Shown: piece after piece, positions 46,172-55,620 of the stretch
Position numbering within the stretch: position 1 is the first letter of the stretch
How the letters are laid out: every line of letters starts with the position of its first letter
Assembly (NCBI RefSeq): GCF_900129325.1
Contig: NZ_FQUP01000004.1
Location: forward strand, 1 to 64,000
Direction: 5' to 3'
DNA from: Kaistia soli DSM 19436
Lineage (GTDB): Bacteria > Pseudomonadota > Alphaproteobacteria > Rhizobiales > Kaistiaceae
Length of the DNA: 64,000 bases
The notes under the pieces: model-generated
What the model was told of the DNA's origin: nothing
Seen by the model: the letters and a program-made list of their open reading frames with translations, nothing else
Database searches by the model: none
Program-made: the position numbers and the translations under genes

Positions 46172-47541
46172 TCAGCAGCCTCCCGAGTCGCTTCAACGAC
46201 ATCGTCACGCGTCGTGTCATCAGCCGCGTTGGCCTCGGCGCGCCGTTCCGCCTCGACCTCGGCGAAGCTCTGCCCAGTCGCAAGGAGCGTCGCATCGAGC
46301 CGGCAAACCTTCTTCGTCCGCCGCAGGATGACATCGCAATAGAGCGGATCGATCTCGATGCCGTAGCCGCACCGACCGGTCCGCTCCGCGGCGATCAGCG
46401 TGGTGCCGGAGCCGGCGAACGCATCGAGCACGATGCCCTTGCGCCTCGAGCAGTCGAGGACCGCATCGGTCACCAGCGCGACCGGCTTCACCGTCGGATG
46501 CAGGCTGAGATCGTCGCGGTTGCCGCCGAAGGCGTTGATGCCCGGATAACTCCAGAGATTGGTTCGGTTTCGGCCGTGCTTGCCGAGCTCGACATTGTTG
46601 ATATGCGGCGCCGTCCCGGACTTGAACACGAAGACGAGTTCATGCTGCGATCGATAGAGCGATCCCATGCCGCCGTTCGACTTCGCCCAGACACAAAGGT
46701 TCTTCAGTTCGCTATAGGCCGCTTGGCCTGCGGCGAGCACCTCCTGCATGTGCCGCCAATCCATGCACTGATAGTGAATGGCGCCGTCGATCGAGACCGC
46801 GGCGAGATGCCGGAACACCGTGGTGAGGAAGTCCGTGAATGCCTCCGGCGACATCTCGCCGGAGGCCATCGCGAACTCGCGATGCTGGACCTTGCCGAGG
46901 CCCGAGACATGGCCTGAGATCGGCACGTTATAGGGCGGATCGGTGAACACCATCTGCGCCCGGTCATCACCAAGCAGCGCCGCATAGGTCTCGGTTTTCG
47001 TTGAATCGCCGCAGATCAATCGGTGACGGCCGATCGACCAGAGGTCGCCCGCGCGCGTGATGGCGGGGCCGACGATGGCCGGCACTTCATCCCCCGGGTC
47101 GGGCTTGCTGTCCTTACCGTCCAGCGACAGCTCGCCGATCAGCACATCGATCTCAGGCAGCTCGAAGCCGGTAATCGAGAGGTCGAAGTCGATGTCGAGG
47201 CTGGCGAGATACTGAAACTCGATGCCGAGCAGTTCGCGGTCCCAGCCGGCCTTTTCCGCCAGCCTGTTATCCGCAATCACATAGGCGCGAATTTCTGCCT
47301 CGCTCATGCCGGAGAGCTTGATCGTCGGTACCGTCACCCGGCCCAGGATCTTCGCGGCCGCGACCCGGCCATGTCCGGCGATAATGCCATTCGCATCATC
47401 GATCAGGATCGGACTGGTGAAGCCGAACCGCTTGATCGACGCGGCGATCTGCTCGACCTGCTTCGGGGAATGCGTGCGAGGATTGCCCGGTCGCGGCTTT
47501 AACGCCGCAACGGGTTGATCAACGATTGAACGCTTTGACAT
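46168..47541 (-). CDS. ParB-like nuclease domain fused to DNA methyltransferase
   Basis: This 457-residue fusion has an amino-terminal ParB domain (ALKPRPGNPRTHSPKQVEQI, IIAGHGRVAAA) and a carboxy-terminal beta-class methyltransferase with the catalytic TDPPYNVPIS and SAM-binding LDAFAGSGTTLIAAE. Such proteins are found in prophages and conjugative elements and modify adenine or cytosine N4. It is the first gene of a three-gene set with the DUF5681 proteins. It appears intact. Confidence 0.9.
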   Translation of the reverse strand: MSKRSIVDQPVAALKPRPGNPRTHSPKQVEQIAASIKRFGFTSPILIDDANGIIAGHGRVAAAKILGRVTVPTIKLSGMSEAEIRAYVIADNRLAEKAGWDRELLGIEFQYLASLDIDFDLSITGFELPEIDVLIGELSLDGKDSKPDPGDEVPAIVGPAITRAGDLWSIGRHRLICGDSTKTETYAALLGDDRAQMVFTDPPYNVPISGHVSGLGKVQHREFAMASGEMSPEAFTDFLTTVFRHLAAVSIDGAIHYQCMDWRHMQEVLAAGQAAYSELKNLCVWAKSNGGMGSLYRSQHELVFVFKSGTAPHINNVELGKHGRNRTNLWSYPGINAFGGNRDDLSLHPTVKPVALVTDAVLDCSRRKGIVLDAFAGSGTTLIAAERTGRCGYGIEIDPLYCDVILRRTKKVCRLDATLLATGQSFAEVEAERRAEANAADDTTRDDVVEATREAAE

Positions 47542-47823
47542 GCGAGAACTCCATCACGACGAATGATCGGAGCTCTTCGCTGAGTGAAGCGGCCCCGGCT
47601 TAAATCCGGAACCACCTGGCAAGAACCCAGGAGACGCCGAACGGCGCTCACGCCGGGTTCTGGCGTGAAACCTAATGGTCGCTCGTCGCGATCCACATCG
47701 CGCCGCCCACAGCCAATCGGTTGTTAACTTATAGTTAAGAATACGGCTGTCGGCCTGCAACGGTCGCGGTGACGTTTTTACGACCGATCCCGCCGCCGAC
47801 ACGGAGCGCGGAATCCTCGCCGG

Positions 47824-48394
47824 ATGACAAAAATGGGGACTGCGGCCCAGTCGGTTCGCGAACCGAAACACAGCGTGAAGCGCGGCAAGACACCGGTGTT
47901 GGCGCCGGACGAGGCACGGCAACTGCACGATGCCATCGACGTGTCGACGCCGATCGGCCTCCGCGACCGCACCTTGGATCAGCCTGATGGCCTATTCCTT
48001 CGCCCGCATTGGCGCCGTGCTCAGCATGAAAGTCGAGGATGTCTTCATCCAGAATCGACGGCTCTGGGTTCGGCTGCATGATAAAGGCGGCAAGCAACAC
48101 GAGATGCCCCGCCACCATGATCTCGATGCCTATCTGCAGGCCTATATCGATAGCTGTGGCCTCGCCGACGCCCCGAAGGGCCCGCTGTTTCGCACGATCG
48201 GCCGGGGAAACGACCAGCTGACGACCACGCCCCTCACCCAGCCCAACGCCTATGCCATGGTGCGGCGGCGGGCCGCTGCAGCGCTCATCCCTAGAAGTCG
48301 CAACGCGATGGCGAGCGCGGCCAAACAAGCGCAAACGGCATTCACGACCAAGTCTGGCGGCGAGATCGTTTCCGAAATCGACGTCGCTTCATAG
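47824..48394 (+). pseudogene. Tyrosine-type integrase, frameshifted and truncated
   Basis: The first frame reads VLAPDEARQLHDAIDVSTPI then GLRDRTL and shifts at a one-base insertion near 47976; the second frame continues SLMAYSFARIGAVLSMKVED, RLWVRLHDKGGKQHEMPRHH and PKGPLFRTIGRG. The first catalytic Arg region is present but the later HxR and Tyr boxes are gone because the frame ends in unrelated sequence after AAAALI. It is a dead integrase. Confidence 0.78.
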
Positions 48395-48521
48395 TAATGA
48401 ATGACGACTGCCGATGGCACCGTACTGAACGACTCCGCTACAGGCGCGAGAGCCGCATATCATCGCGTCTTCACCCAGGCTCTTACCCCTTTCCGTAAGT
48501 CTTGACTTTTACGATTCAATT

Positions 48522-48543
48522 TTTATCGATAAACACGTTTATC
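48522..48543. promoter_or_regulatory. Overlapping palindromes upstream of the GntR gene
   Basis: TTTATCGATAAA (48522-48533) is a perfect 12-bp palindrome and GATAAAC/GTTTATC (48528-48534, 48537-48543) a second one that overlaps it. The core TTATCGATAA recurs at 54735-54744, before the ABC binding-protein gene. They lie about 90 bp upstream of the GntR start. Confidence 0.6.
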
Positions 48544-48631
48544 AGTCACTCTTCCCGTCCAGTCTCCCAAGTGGTATCGCAGCGATCATCCCCGCGGTGC
48601 GGGACGTCCTTCGGCATTCTTACCGGTTGGC

Positions 48632-49549
48632 ATGGCGCGATCACGCTCGGTCTTCAAAAACAGCTACAATCGCTTGCTGGACATCCTTGCGGAAAAGGCC
48701 GTCGGCGATCCGCTTCGTTCGCTGACTGAACTCGGATCGGACCTCCACGTCAGTGGCTCGACCATTGCTCAGCTAGTCCGCCAGTTGGAGAAGTGCGGCC
48801 TCGTCGCAGGACAACGGCGTTGGCGCGTTATCGTGCGCTTGCCCAACGCCTCAGACTACTACCCGATGGGCGAGACGCGTTCCGCCACGCAACACCTCGA
48901 AGAGCAATTCCTGCGCTCGATCATAGGCGGTGACGCCAAAGAGGGCGACGTGATCAATGAGCTGCAGATAGCCCGGCGTTTCAACACGAGCACTTCAAGC
49001 GTGCGCGAGTTCCTCATCCGGTTTTCCCGTTTCGGCCTCATTGAAAAACGGCCCAATCGCAGTTGGATATTGCGCGGCATCACTACGGAATTCATAGACG
49101 AAGTTCTGACGCTCCGAGAGGCCTTTGCTGGCATCGCCGTCCGCAGATTGCTGCTGCTGCCGACCGCGGATTCTGTTTGGGCGCATCTTGCGGAGTTGCG
49201 CATCCGGCTGCTGGCATTCATCGACAAGGTGGAGGTTGGCGACCGAGAGTTCCAGGATCTCGAGAACGAGACCTACGGCCTCATGGCCCGGGCCTCGACA
49301 AATCGATTCATTGTAGAGTTCACAGAACTGTCCCTCAGCATCGTTTATTACAATTATCGCGTGGATCGTGCTTGGGAGATTTCTGAGAACAAAGCTGGCG
49401 CACGAATTCTGGTCGAGATGATCGAAGCGATCGTCTTGAAAGACATGCAGAAATCTCAAGAATTGATTAAGCAATGGATTGAGAGGGCACGCTATTCGTA
49501 TCGCTATACATTGTCGTCGCGGGCTCATACAACCCATGGCGACAGATGA
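48632..49549 (+). CDS. GntR/FCD-type transcriptional regulator with an extra amino-terminal HTH
   Basis: This 305-residue protein has two winged-helix-like parts: residues about 20-60 (SLTELGSDLHVSGSTIAQLV) and about 105-150 (IARRFNTSTSSVREFLIRFS), then an FCD-like helical sensor domain. This is longer than typical FCD regulators (about 230). It probably controls the PhyH/ABC operon at 50821-54700, whose promoter shares the TTATCGATAA element; that link is inferred. Confidence 0.75.
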   Translation: MARSRSVFKNSYNRLLDILAEKAVGDPLRSLTELGSDLHVSGSTIAQLVRQLEKCGLVAGQRRWRVIVRLPNASDYYPMGETRSATQHLEEQFLRSIIGGDAKEGDVINELQIARRFNTSTSSVREFLIRFSRFGLIEKRPNRSWILRGITTEFIDEVLTLREAFAGIAVRRLLLLPTADSVWAHLAELRIRLLAFIDKVEVGDREFQDLENETYGLMARASTNRFIVEFTELSLSIVYYNYRVDRAWEISENKAGARILVEMIEAIVLKDMQKSQELIKQWIERARYSYRYTLSSRAHTTHGDR

Positions 49550-50009
49550 CATCGCACTGCTTGCAAGTCGCGTGATCGCGCTAGTCGGCCGTTTGGCCAC
49601 GATCGCCGCCATTTTGGACCGCTCCGGCGTTTGCCGAAGGCTGAAGTTTTGAGCCGTCACGATTGAGTGCTCGCGTCGATGGCGATAGTTCGCAGAAGCT
49701 CAATCTGTAATCAGCGATACCGACGTCGCCACGACCGACGATTATAGTTGTGCGGAATTAGGCGGTGCAAACCGTGCCGTCGTGGCATGCGGGGCTGATG
49801 GTTAGAGATGCCGAACTGACATAGGCGCCCGCTTGCCATGAGATCATAGAGGCCGGAGCCACTACGCAGCACGTCAGATCCTGCGTTTGGCAATCGCTTT
49901 CGCCGCGGGAGCGAGCTCCTCTACCCCGAGGCCTCGCTCTCGTCCGAAGCTCAAGCAAGGGGTTGGATGACACTATGACGTTAGCGCTCTAGGCCGGATC
50001 GACGTTCAG
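49550..50009. other. 460-bp gap without a recognisable gene
   Basis: Between the GntR gene and the IS5 remnant there are only short frames with no known similarity. It may contain one end of the insertion sequence, but inverted repeats could not be found by eye. Confidence 0.4.
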
Positions 50010-50759
50010 ATTATCCGAATGGTGCGGCCGCGAGCAAGACGAGTCCACGGAAGTCGATGGTTCGTCGTTCTCAGTGTGTCGCGAAGCGTCGGAAGTGCTT
50101 GAGGCGGTCGACTCATCGCTCGATCGGTTTTGACGTCTGTAGATGTCGGCGGCGTGATGAATAGCGATCTTGCGGCATCCCTTCGATGGGATGACGGCGT
50201 CGGGCGCCCGTGGCGGCGCTGCTGGCACCCAAGACATTGGCGTCACAGGCCTTGTCGGCAAGGACTGCGCCGCCAACCTGGCCTACGAGCAAAGCCTCAG
50301 CCTCGAAGACGTCGCGACGCTAACCCGCCTTGAGGATGATGCGCAGCGGGCGGCCGAGCGCATCGTCGATGCGTGTGGATCTTGGTGGTCAGTCCGTCTC
50401 TTGAAGGCCCCAACAGCTGATCCTTGGCGCCGCTTTCCGCTGACCGCCTGCTGGTGCGCCTGCACGACGCTTGAATCAATCACCAGATATTGATTATCGC
50501 GGCCGGCGGTGAACGCCTCGAACACCCGCTCGCAGCCGCTGGCATGGCCAGCGGCTGAGAGCGGCGGCGGAGGGTATTCCCGTTGCCTTAGCGCTCGGGC
50601 AACCCGCATCAGTGCGCGCGGAAGCGCAGCAGCCAAAGGTATCCGCTCGCAAAGATACGATTGTCGGAGGTGGTCCGCGCTGTATAGCCAGCCAGGAAGC
50701 AGACCGGCGATCCGATGCCACTGCAGGTCATTCAGATCGTAACGCTTCACGCCCATCAA
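50010..50759 (-). pseudogene. IS5-family transposase remnant
   Basis: Fragments in several frames reconstruct an IS5 transposase: KRYDLNDLQWHRIAGLLPGW at the start, VFEAFTAGRDNQYLVIDSSV in the middle, then RDGLTTKIHTH, and near the end a frame reading DRLKHFRRFATH, a TGA, then ERRTIDFRGLVLLAAAPFG. At least two frameshifts and one stop make it inactive. It is placed directly before the PhyH gene's 3' end. Confidence 0.75.
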
Positions 50760-50820
50760 ACCGCCGCGAGCATCGCAGCTGACGGCGGTTCACTTCTGAA
50801 ACGGGAGGCGGCCAGAATGG

Positions 50821-51642
50821 TCAGGCAGCGGCGTCGATTGGATGGGTGTCCAGGAGATAGTGCAGCGCCGGCGTCAGGCGCTTTTCAAAACTCGGCGTCA
50901 GATAGTCCTGCTGGACAAGCTGCTGCGGCAATTCGCGGCGCGTGAAGCTCAGATGCAGCATGCGCCGGTTGCGACCGCTTTCATTGCGCGTGCCTCCGTG
51001 CCACAGCGCCCCGTTGATGACCACCACGTCACCGGCTCGCAGCTCGACCTCGATCTGCCGGGGGTGACGCGCTACTCGATCTTCGGGCAGCAGGCTCTGC
51101 TCGGCCTCGGTCAGTTCCATGGTCACCACTGCGTCCGGTCCGGTCAGTGCCGGCAGGAGGTGTGAGCCCGGCACCACGCGAGTCGCGCCGTTGGTCCGGT
51201 CCATATCGTCGAAGGGAATCAGCGCGTTGGCGACCCGCCAGTCCTTCTGTGAAGCTTTCGGAGCATCCGAATGCAGATTCTGATGACCCTGGCCCTTCAG
51301 CGGATTGCGCATGTTGGCACCGTGAAGCTTCATGTCGCCGAGCAGATGGTGGGCGGCGTGCAGGATGGAACCAGAGCGAAGGCAGACATCGAAGACATCG
51401 GTCTTGTTGAACACGTTCGAGACGCGCGGCGCGCCGGCTTCCGTGTGCACCTCCTTGCCGCCCTCGGCGCCCTCGATCGCCGAGAGACGGTCAAACTCTT
51501 CTGCGAACACACGGCATTGTTCAGGTGAAAACACGTTGGGCAGGATGACGTAGCCCTGTTCGTCGAAATGCCGCTTTTGCTCCTCGCTCAGGGCGCCGTC
51601 GGGTCCACAAATCTGGTCGAGTGCGGAAAACACGTCCATCAT
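50821..51642 (-). CDS. Phytanoyl-CoA dioxygenase (PhyH) family protein
   Basis: This 273-residue Fe(II)/2-oxoglutarate oxygenase has the HxD iron ligands in NLHSDAPKA, the distal His and Arg in LWHGGTRNESGRNRR and a double-stranded beta-helix core. Members hydroxylate diverse small substrates. It is the last gene of a four-gene unit with a sugar-type ABC importer, so it may oxidise the imported compound. Start ATG at 51642 or 51639. Confidence 0.85.
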   Translation of the reverse strand: MMDVFSALDQICGPDGALSEEQKRHFDEQGYVILPNVFSPEQCRVFAEEFDRLSAIEGAEGGKEVHTEAGAPRVSNVFNKTDVFDVCLRSGSILHAAHHLLGDMKLHGANMRNPLKGQGHQNLHSDAPKASQKDWRVANALIPFDDMDRTNGATRVVPGSHLLPALTGPDAVVTMELTEAEQSLLPEDRVARHPRQIEVELRAGDVVVINGALWHGGTRNESGRNRRMLHLSFTRRELPQQLVQQDYLTPSFEKRLTPALHYLLDTHPIDAAA

Positions 51643-51673
51643 ATCCTCCTTAGTATTGTTGGTGATTACCTGC

Positions 51674-52504
51674 TCAGCCTTTGACGGCGCCTACGGTCAG
51701 TCCGGCGGTGACATAGCGCTGAGCAAGGATGAGAAGCAGTGCCGCCGGGATCGAGGCGAGCACGGATGCCGCCATGATCAGGTTCCACTGCACGGAATAC
51801 GTCCCGATATACTTGTAGATGCCAATCGTGAGCGGAACGATCTTTCCGGTCGGCGTCAGAGTCAGCGCATAGACGAAGTCGGCCCAGGAAAACAAGAAGA
51901 TGAAAAGGCCCGCCGTTATGATCGCCGGCCGAGAAATCGGAATAATGATCCGCCAGAGCACGGAGAACTCGGACGCCCCGTCGATGAGCGCCGCCTCTCT
52001 GAGTTCCTTCGGCACCTTTTCAAGGAAGGCCCGCAGTAGCACGACAGCGAAGGGTATGCCGCTCGTCGAGGTGGCCACCACCAAGCCAAGATAAGTGTCG
52101 GTGAGGCCCGCGCGGTTGAACATCAGATAAAGCGGAGTAGCCAGCATGATGCTTGGGATCATCTGCGTGATCAGCAACGCGAGCATCAAGACGCCAGTGA
52201 TCCAGAGCCTGAATAGAGCGAGGCCATAGGCCGCAGGAATCGCGATGGCGAGCGAGAAGGCCACCGTCAGGGCACCGATAATCGCGGACGTGATGATGGG
52301 CTTCAGTTGATCGGAGAAGGCCACCGCATAGGAAGACAGATCGAGTTGCGGCGGCAGGAGATAGGGCGGTAGGCGATACAGCTGCGGCTGCGTGAGGATT
52401 GAGGTCATCACCATGGAATAGAGTGGAAACAGCATGACGACCGTCGCGAACCCGGCGACGAGAAAGTAAAAGAACGTGGCAGCGCCTTGATCGCGGCGTA
52501 TCAT
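51674..52504 (-). CDS. Carbohydrate ABC transporter permease (MalG type)
   Basis: This 276-residue permease has six hydrophobic helices and the EAA loop EAALIDGASEFSVLWRIIIP. It pairs with the 52501-53457 permease (four-base overlap). Carbohydrate-type importers also move polyols and other polar compounds; with PhyH, the substrate may not be a sugar. No ATPase gene accompanies it, so a shared ATPase is likely. Confidence 0.9.
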   Translation of the reverse strand: MIRRDQGAATFFYFLVAGFATVVMLFPLYSMVMTSILTQPQLYRLPPYLLPPQLDLSSYAVAFSDQLKPIITSAIIGALTVAFSLAIAIPAAYGLALFRLWITGVLMLALLITQMIPSIMLATPLYLMFNRAGLTDTYLGLVVATSTSGIPFAVVLLRAFLEKVPKELREAALIDGASEFSVLWRIIIPISRPAIITAGLFIFLFSWADFVYALTLTPTGKIVPLTIGIYKYIGTYSVQWNLIMAASVLASIPAALLLILAQRYVTAGLTVGAVKG

Positions 52505-53457
52505 TGGCGCGGCTCCCTGCGCGTGAAGAAGGCGTACCAGATAGCGGCGGTGAGCGAGATGAGCAGCATGATGTTGCCGACAGCAGCGCCCTGGCCAAAG
52601 CGCATGTCTCGAAATGAGAGACCGTACGACCAGGTGGAGAGCACCTGCGTGGCGTTGCCGGGACCGCCCTTAGTCAGGATGTAGATGATGTCGAACTGCT
52701 TCAGCGTATAGATCAGACCGAGTAGCAACAGCACGGCGTTGACCGGCCTCAGGAGCGGCAGAGTCACGAAGCGGAAGCGTTGAAAGGCGCGTGCGCCGTC
52801 GATTTCAGCGGCCTCATAGAGCTCCTTTGGAATGGCCTGGATGCCGCTGTAGAGGATCACCAGGTTGAATGGGATTCCGACCCAGACATTGACAATGATG
52901 ATTGCCGCCAGCGCCGAAGCTGGACTATTCAGCCAACTCACCGGCATTGCGATTACGTGCAACTGCATCAGGAAATAGTTGATGAGCCCGTTGGTGCCGT
53001 CGAACAGCCAAAGCCACACTGTGACCGTCGCAACCGATGGCAGCAGCCATGGCAGCAGCATGATTCCGCGCATGAAGCCCTTGAGCGGGAAGGCGCGCGT
53101 GAACAACAGCGCCAGGGCGAGGCCGATCACATATTGGAGGAGAAGCGATGATGCCGCGAAGATGGCGGTGTTCCTTAGCGCCAGCCAGGTCACGGGGTTG
53201 CTCAGGACCGCGCGAAAATTGTCGAGGCCTACGAAGTCCGCGGTTCCGGTGACGACAGAGCGGATCGTGAAGTTCTGAAAGCTGATCAGGGCGTTATAGA
53301 ACAGGGGATAGGCGAAGACCGCCGGCAGATAAACAACGAGCGGTGCGATGAACAGATAAGGTGTCCATTCGCGACGCCAGCGGAGGCTCGAAACCCGAAG
53401 CGACGCTGCGCTTCGGGCATCGAGAGATCGGGGCGACAATCCTTCCGACCTCGACAT
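52501..53457 (-). CDS. Sugar ABC transporter permease (MalF type)
   Basis: This 318-residue six-helix permease has the EAA loop EAAEIDGARAFQRFRFVTLP. It is located after the binding protein (16-bp gap) and overlaps its partner by four bases. Confidence 0.9.
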   Translation of the reverse strand: MSRSEGLSPRSLDARSAASLRVSSLRWRREWTPYLFIAPLVVYLPAVFAYPLFYNALISFQNFTIRSVVTGTADFVGLDNFRAVLSNPVTWLALRNTAIFAASSLLLQYVIGLALALLFTRAFPLKGFMRGIMLLPWLLPSVATVTVWLWLFDGTNGLINYFLMQLHVIAMPVSWLNSPASALAAIIIVNVWVGIPFNLVILYSGIQAIPKELYEAAEIDGARAFQRFRFVTLPLLRPVNAVLLLLGLIYTLKQFDIIYILTKGGPGNATQVLSTWSYGLSFRDMRFGQGAAVGNIMLLISLTAAIWYAFFTRREPRQ

Positions 53458-53473
53458 GTTCGGCTCCTGTGGC

Positions 53474-54700
53474 CTAGATTGCGCCGAGTGCCGTCTTGGC
53501 GTCGGCAGCGCCGGTCATGACCTGCTGGATCGCCGTTGTGATCTTGCCGCTGACCTCATAGTAGGATGCCCCCAGCAGTTCGGTTCGCGAGCGTGCCGTT
53601 GGCAGCATCTGCGAAACAGCCTTGAACAATCCGTTCGCCGGATTGCTCTCGAACAGAACCGTCGCAGGCTTGCTCGCCGGGACGTAGGCCGACTGTTCGA
53701 CAAAAGGCACGATAACCTTGGGCGTCTGGACCCACTTGATGAATTGCCAGGCGGCCGCCGCCTTGGCCGGGTCGAGGCTACCGACGGCCATTACTTCGCC
53801 GCCGAAGGGTGCGATCGGCTTCTCGCCCGGCTTCATCGCCGCAGGGAGAATGGCGATCCCGTAGTCGAGGCCGACCTGCTTCGCATTGGCATCGAGCGAA
53901 CGCAGCTGCCAGCTGCCGAGCATCGCCATCGCGAGTTGGCCGTTGACGAAACGCGGCTCGATCTCGGCGGTCTGCCAGCTCAGCTGTGCCGCTGGCGCGA
54001 TACCATCCCTGACCAACCCACCCCAGAATTCAAGCGCATCGACGGCGGCCTGCGAATGCAGGTCGTCCAGATTGCCGCCCCGACTCCAGAAATAGGGCAG
54101 CCAATTCCAGGTGCATTCCTCGCCGCCATAGGCCGAGGCTGCGAAGCCGTAGACCCCGTTGCCAGCCAGCTTCTTGCCTGTCTCGCGGAGTTCGTCTTGG
54201 GTCGCGGGGACGGTCAAACCCTTATCAGCCAGCATCTTCTTGTTATAGACGAGCACCTCGGCATTGTTGCCGGCCGGCAGGCCATAGAGCTTGCCCTTCC
54301 ACCGGGCCGTAGAGAGAGGAGCTGGATAGAAGGTCGCGTCGAGATCGAGGTCGACATAGGCATCGATCGGCGCGAGAACGCCGGCTTCGGCGAGGCCTGG
54401 CGTCATGGGCCCGTCGATATCCAGGATATCCGCCGGCTGTCCGGCCGCGGCGCGCTGAAGCAGCGTGTTCTGATACTGGTTCTGCGGCACCGTCTGCCGT
54501 GTGATCCGGATTGCCGGATTTTCGGCCGTGAAGTCGCTTGCGAGCCTGCTCAGAGTTTCCCCTGCGGGACCCGTCGAATAGTCGAGCATCGTCAGCTCGA
54601 CGGGAGACTGTGCGCGCCCAATAGCTGGTGCCGCCAGAATCGAGGCGATCCCCGCTCCTGACCAGAGCGCCTGTCTCCGGGTCATCCCATGTCGTTGCAT
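53474..54700 (-). CDS. Extracellular solute-binding protein (family 1)
   Basis: This 408-residue periplasmic protein has a Tat-type signal (TRRQALWSGAGIASILAAPA) and the MalE-like fold (MLDYSTGPAGETLSRLASDF, FAENPAIRITRQ). The start at 54700 follows GGGAGG at seven bases; an upstream frame reaches 54766 but covers the palindrome. It is the operon's first gene and determines specificity with the PhyH enzyme. Confidence 0.9.
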   Translation of the reverse strand: MQRHGMTRRQALWSGAGIASILAAPAIGRAQSPVELTMLDYSTGPAGETLSRLASDFTAENPAIRITRQTVPQNQYQNTLLQRAAAGQPADILDIDGPMTPGLAEAGVLAPIDAYVDLDLDATFYPAPLSTARWKGKLYGLPAGNNAEVLVYNKKMLADKGLTVPATQDELRETGKKLAGNGVYGFAASAYGGEECTWNWLPYFWSRGGNLDDLHSQAAVDALEFWGGLVRDGIAPAAQLSWQTAEIEPRFVNGQLAMAMLGSWQLRSLDANAKQVGLDYGIAILPAAMKPGEKPIAPFGGEVMAVGSLDPAKAAAAWQFIKWVQTPKVIVPFVEQSAYVPASKPATVLFESNPANGLFKAVSQMLPTARSRTELLGASYYEVSGKITTAIQQVMTGAADAKTALGAI

Positions 54701-54734
54701 CGTCGTCCTCCCAAACGTCGTTCTCTTATAATGT

Positions 54735-54744
54735 TTATCGATAA
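54735..54744. promoter_or_regulatory. TTATCGATAA palindrome before the binding-protein gene
   Basis: This perfect 10-bp palindrome, inside GTTTATCGATAAT, lies 35 bp upstream of the start at 54700. The identical core occurs at 48523-48532 upstream of the GntR regulator, linking the two promoters. Confidence 0.62.
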
Positions 54745-54876
54745 TAATGTTTTTGATGTAGGTCAATTCCCTCTCGAGGCCGCGGCGACGATGCGCGGGG
54801 GATTCGGGTTATGGCCGGGCAATTACCGCCCAGAGGTTAGCAATGCATGCAGCCAACCGTCGGGGATCCGTCGAAC

Positions 54877-55545
54877 TCAGCCCGAACTGTCGTCGGTCGG
54901 CCGGCTGATTCGGATGGTGGGGTGCTCGTCGGGCGCTTCCATCCGTGCGAAGAGCATGTCGACCGAGGCGGCTGCCAATTCGGCGATGTCGGGGTTGATA
55001 CCGAAGATGACTGTGTCGAAGCGCAGCAAGGCATTGCGGGCCTGAACGAACACGGCCGGCATCGCGGCGTCCTCGAGCAACAGCGCGGCCGGACTCTTCT
55101 GTCCCTTCACGGGCTTCACGATCACGCCGGCGACACGCCAGTCCAGCATTCGCACCGCGATGTCAGTTTCGCGTGCCTCGGATCCTTGGCTGCAACCCAC
55201 GAACAGCACATGACCACGCCGCTCCACCTCAAGCTCCAGCCGAACGAGAAGGCGGGCAATGAGCGGCTCCTCAAAGGTCGGCACGATCACACCGACGAGA
55301 TTGCGACGGCCGCGCCGCAGCTCCGCACCGAGCGGATTGATGCGGTAGCCGAGCGCCTCAATGGCATTCTGCACCTTGGTGACATTCTCCGGGAGGACAG
55401 TGGGCGCGCCCTGCATCACCTTGGAGACGGTGGCTATCGAAACCCCGGCATATGCCGCGACATTACGCATCGAAACACGGGTTTCGACTCCCTTCCTGCG
55501 ACCAGCCAAATCACCGCCCTCGAATGCTTCTGCCACTGGATACAT
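54877..55545 (-). CDS. LacI-family regulator with internal deletion of the sensor domain
   Basis: This 222-residue protein has the LacI HTH (MRNVAAYAGVSIATVSKVMQ), hinge and first sensor strand (LVGVIVPTFEEPLIARLLVR), then jumps from AAMPAVFVQA to LRFDTVIFGINPDIAELAAA, a carboxy-terminal segment. About 100-120 residues of the usual 330-350 are missing. The frame remains open, so a short DNA-binding protein may be made. The ATG at 55545 overlaps the palindrome at 55544; a later start near 55470 is possible. Confidence 0.72.
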   Translation of the reverse strand: MYPVAEAFEGGDLAGRRKGVETRVSMRNVAAYAGVSIATVSKVMQGAPTVLPENVTKVQNAIEALGYRINPLGAELRRGRRNLVGVIVPTFEEPLIARLLVRLELEVERRGHVLFVGCSQGSEARETDIAVRMLDWRVAGVIVKPVKGQKSPAALLLEDAAMPAVFVQARNALLRFDTVIFGINPDIAELAAASVDMLFARMEAPDEHPTIRISRPTDDSSG

Positions 55546-55586
55546 CGATTAATCGTTTACAGCCATCGAAAAAACGATTAATCGAT
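55544..55586. promoter_or_regulatory. Paired inverted 14-mers in the LacI/Gfo-Idh divergent promoter
   Basis: ATCGATTAATCGTT (55544-55557) and its exact reverse complement AACGATTAATCGAT (55573-55586) face each other with 15 bases between. Each contains CGATTAATCG. A related half-site TTAATCGTTT recurs at 56795-56804 before the binding-protein gene. They are candidate LacI-type operators. Confidence 0.68.
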
Positions 55587-55620
55587 GCCACTGACAAGAG
55601 CAATACAAGGAGGAAGGCCG

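Noticed and set aside
47648-47668. Small hairpin TCACGCC/GGCGTGA upstream of the ParB-methylase as a riboswitch or tRNA-like element
   Set aside because: Only a 7-bp stem with no further conserved structure.
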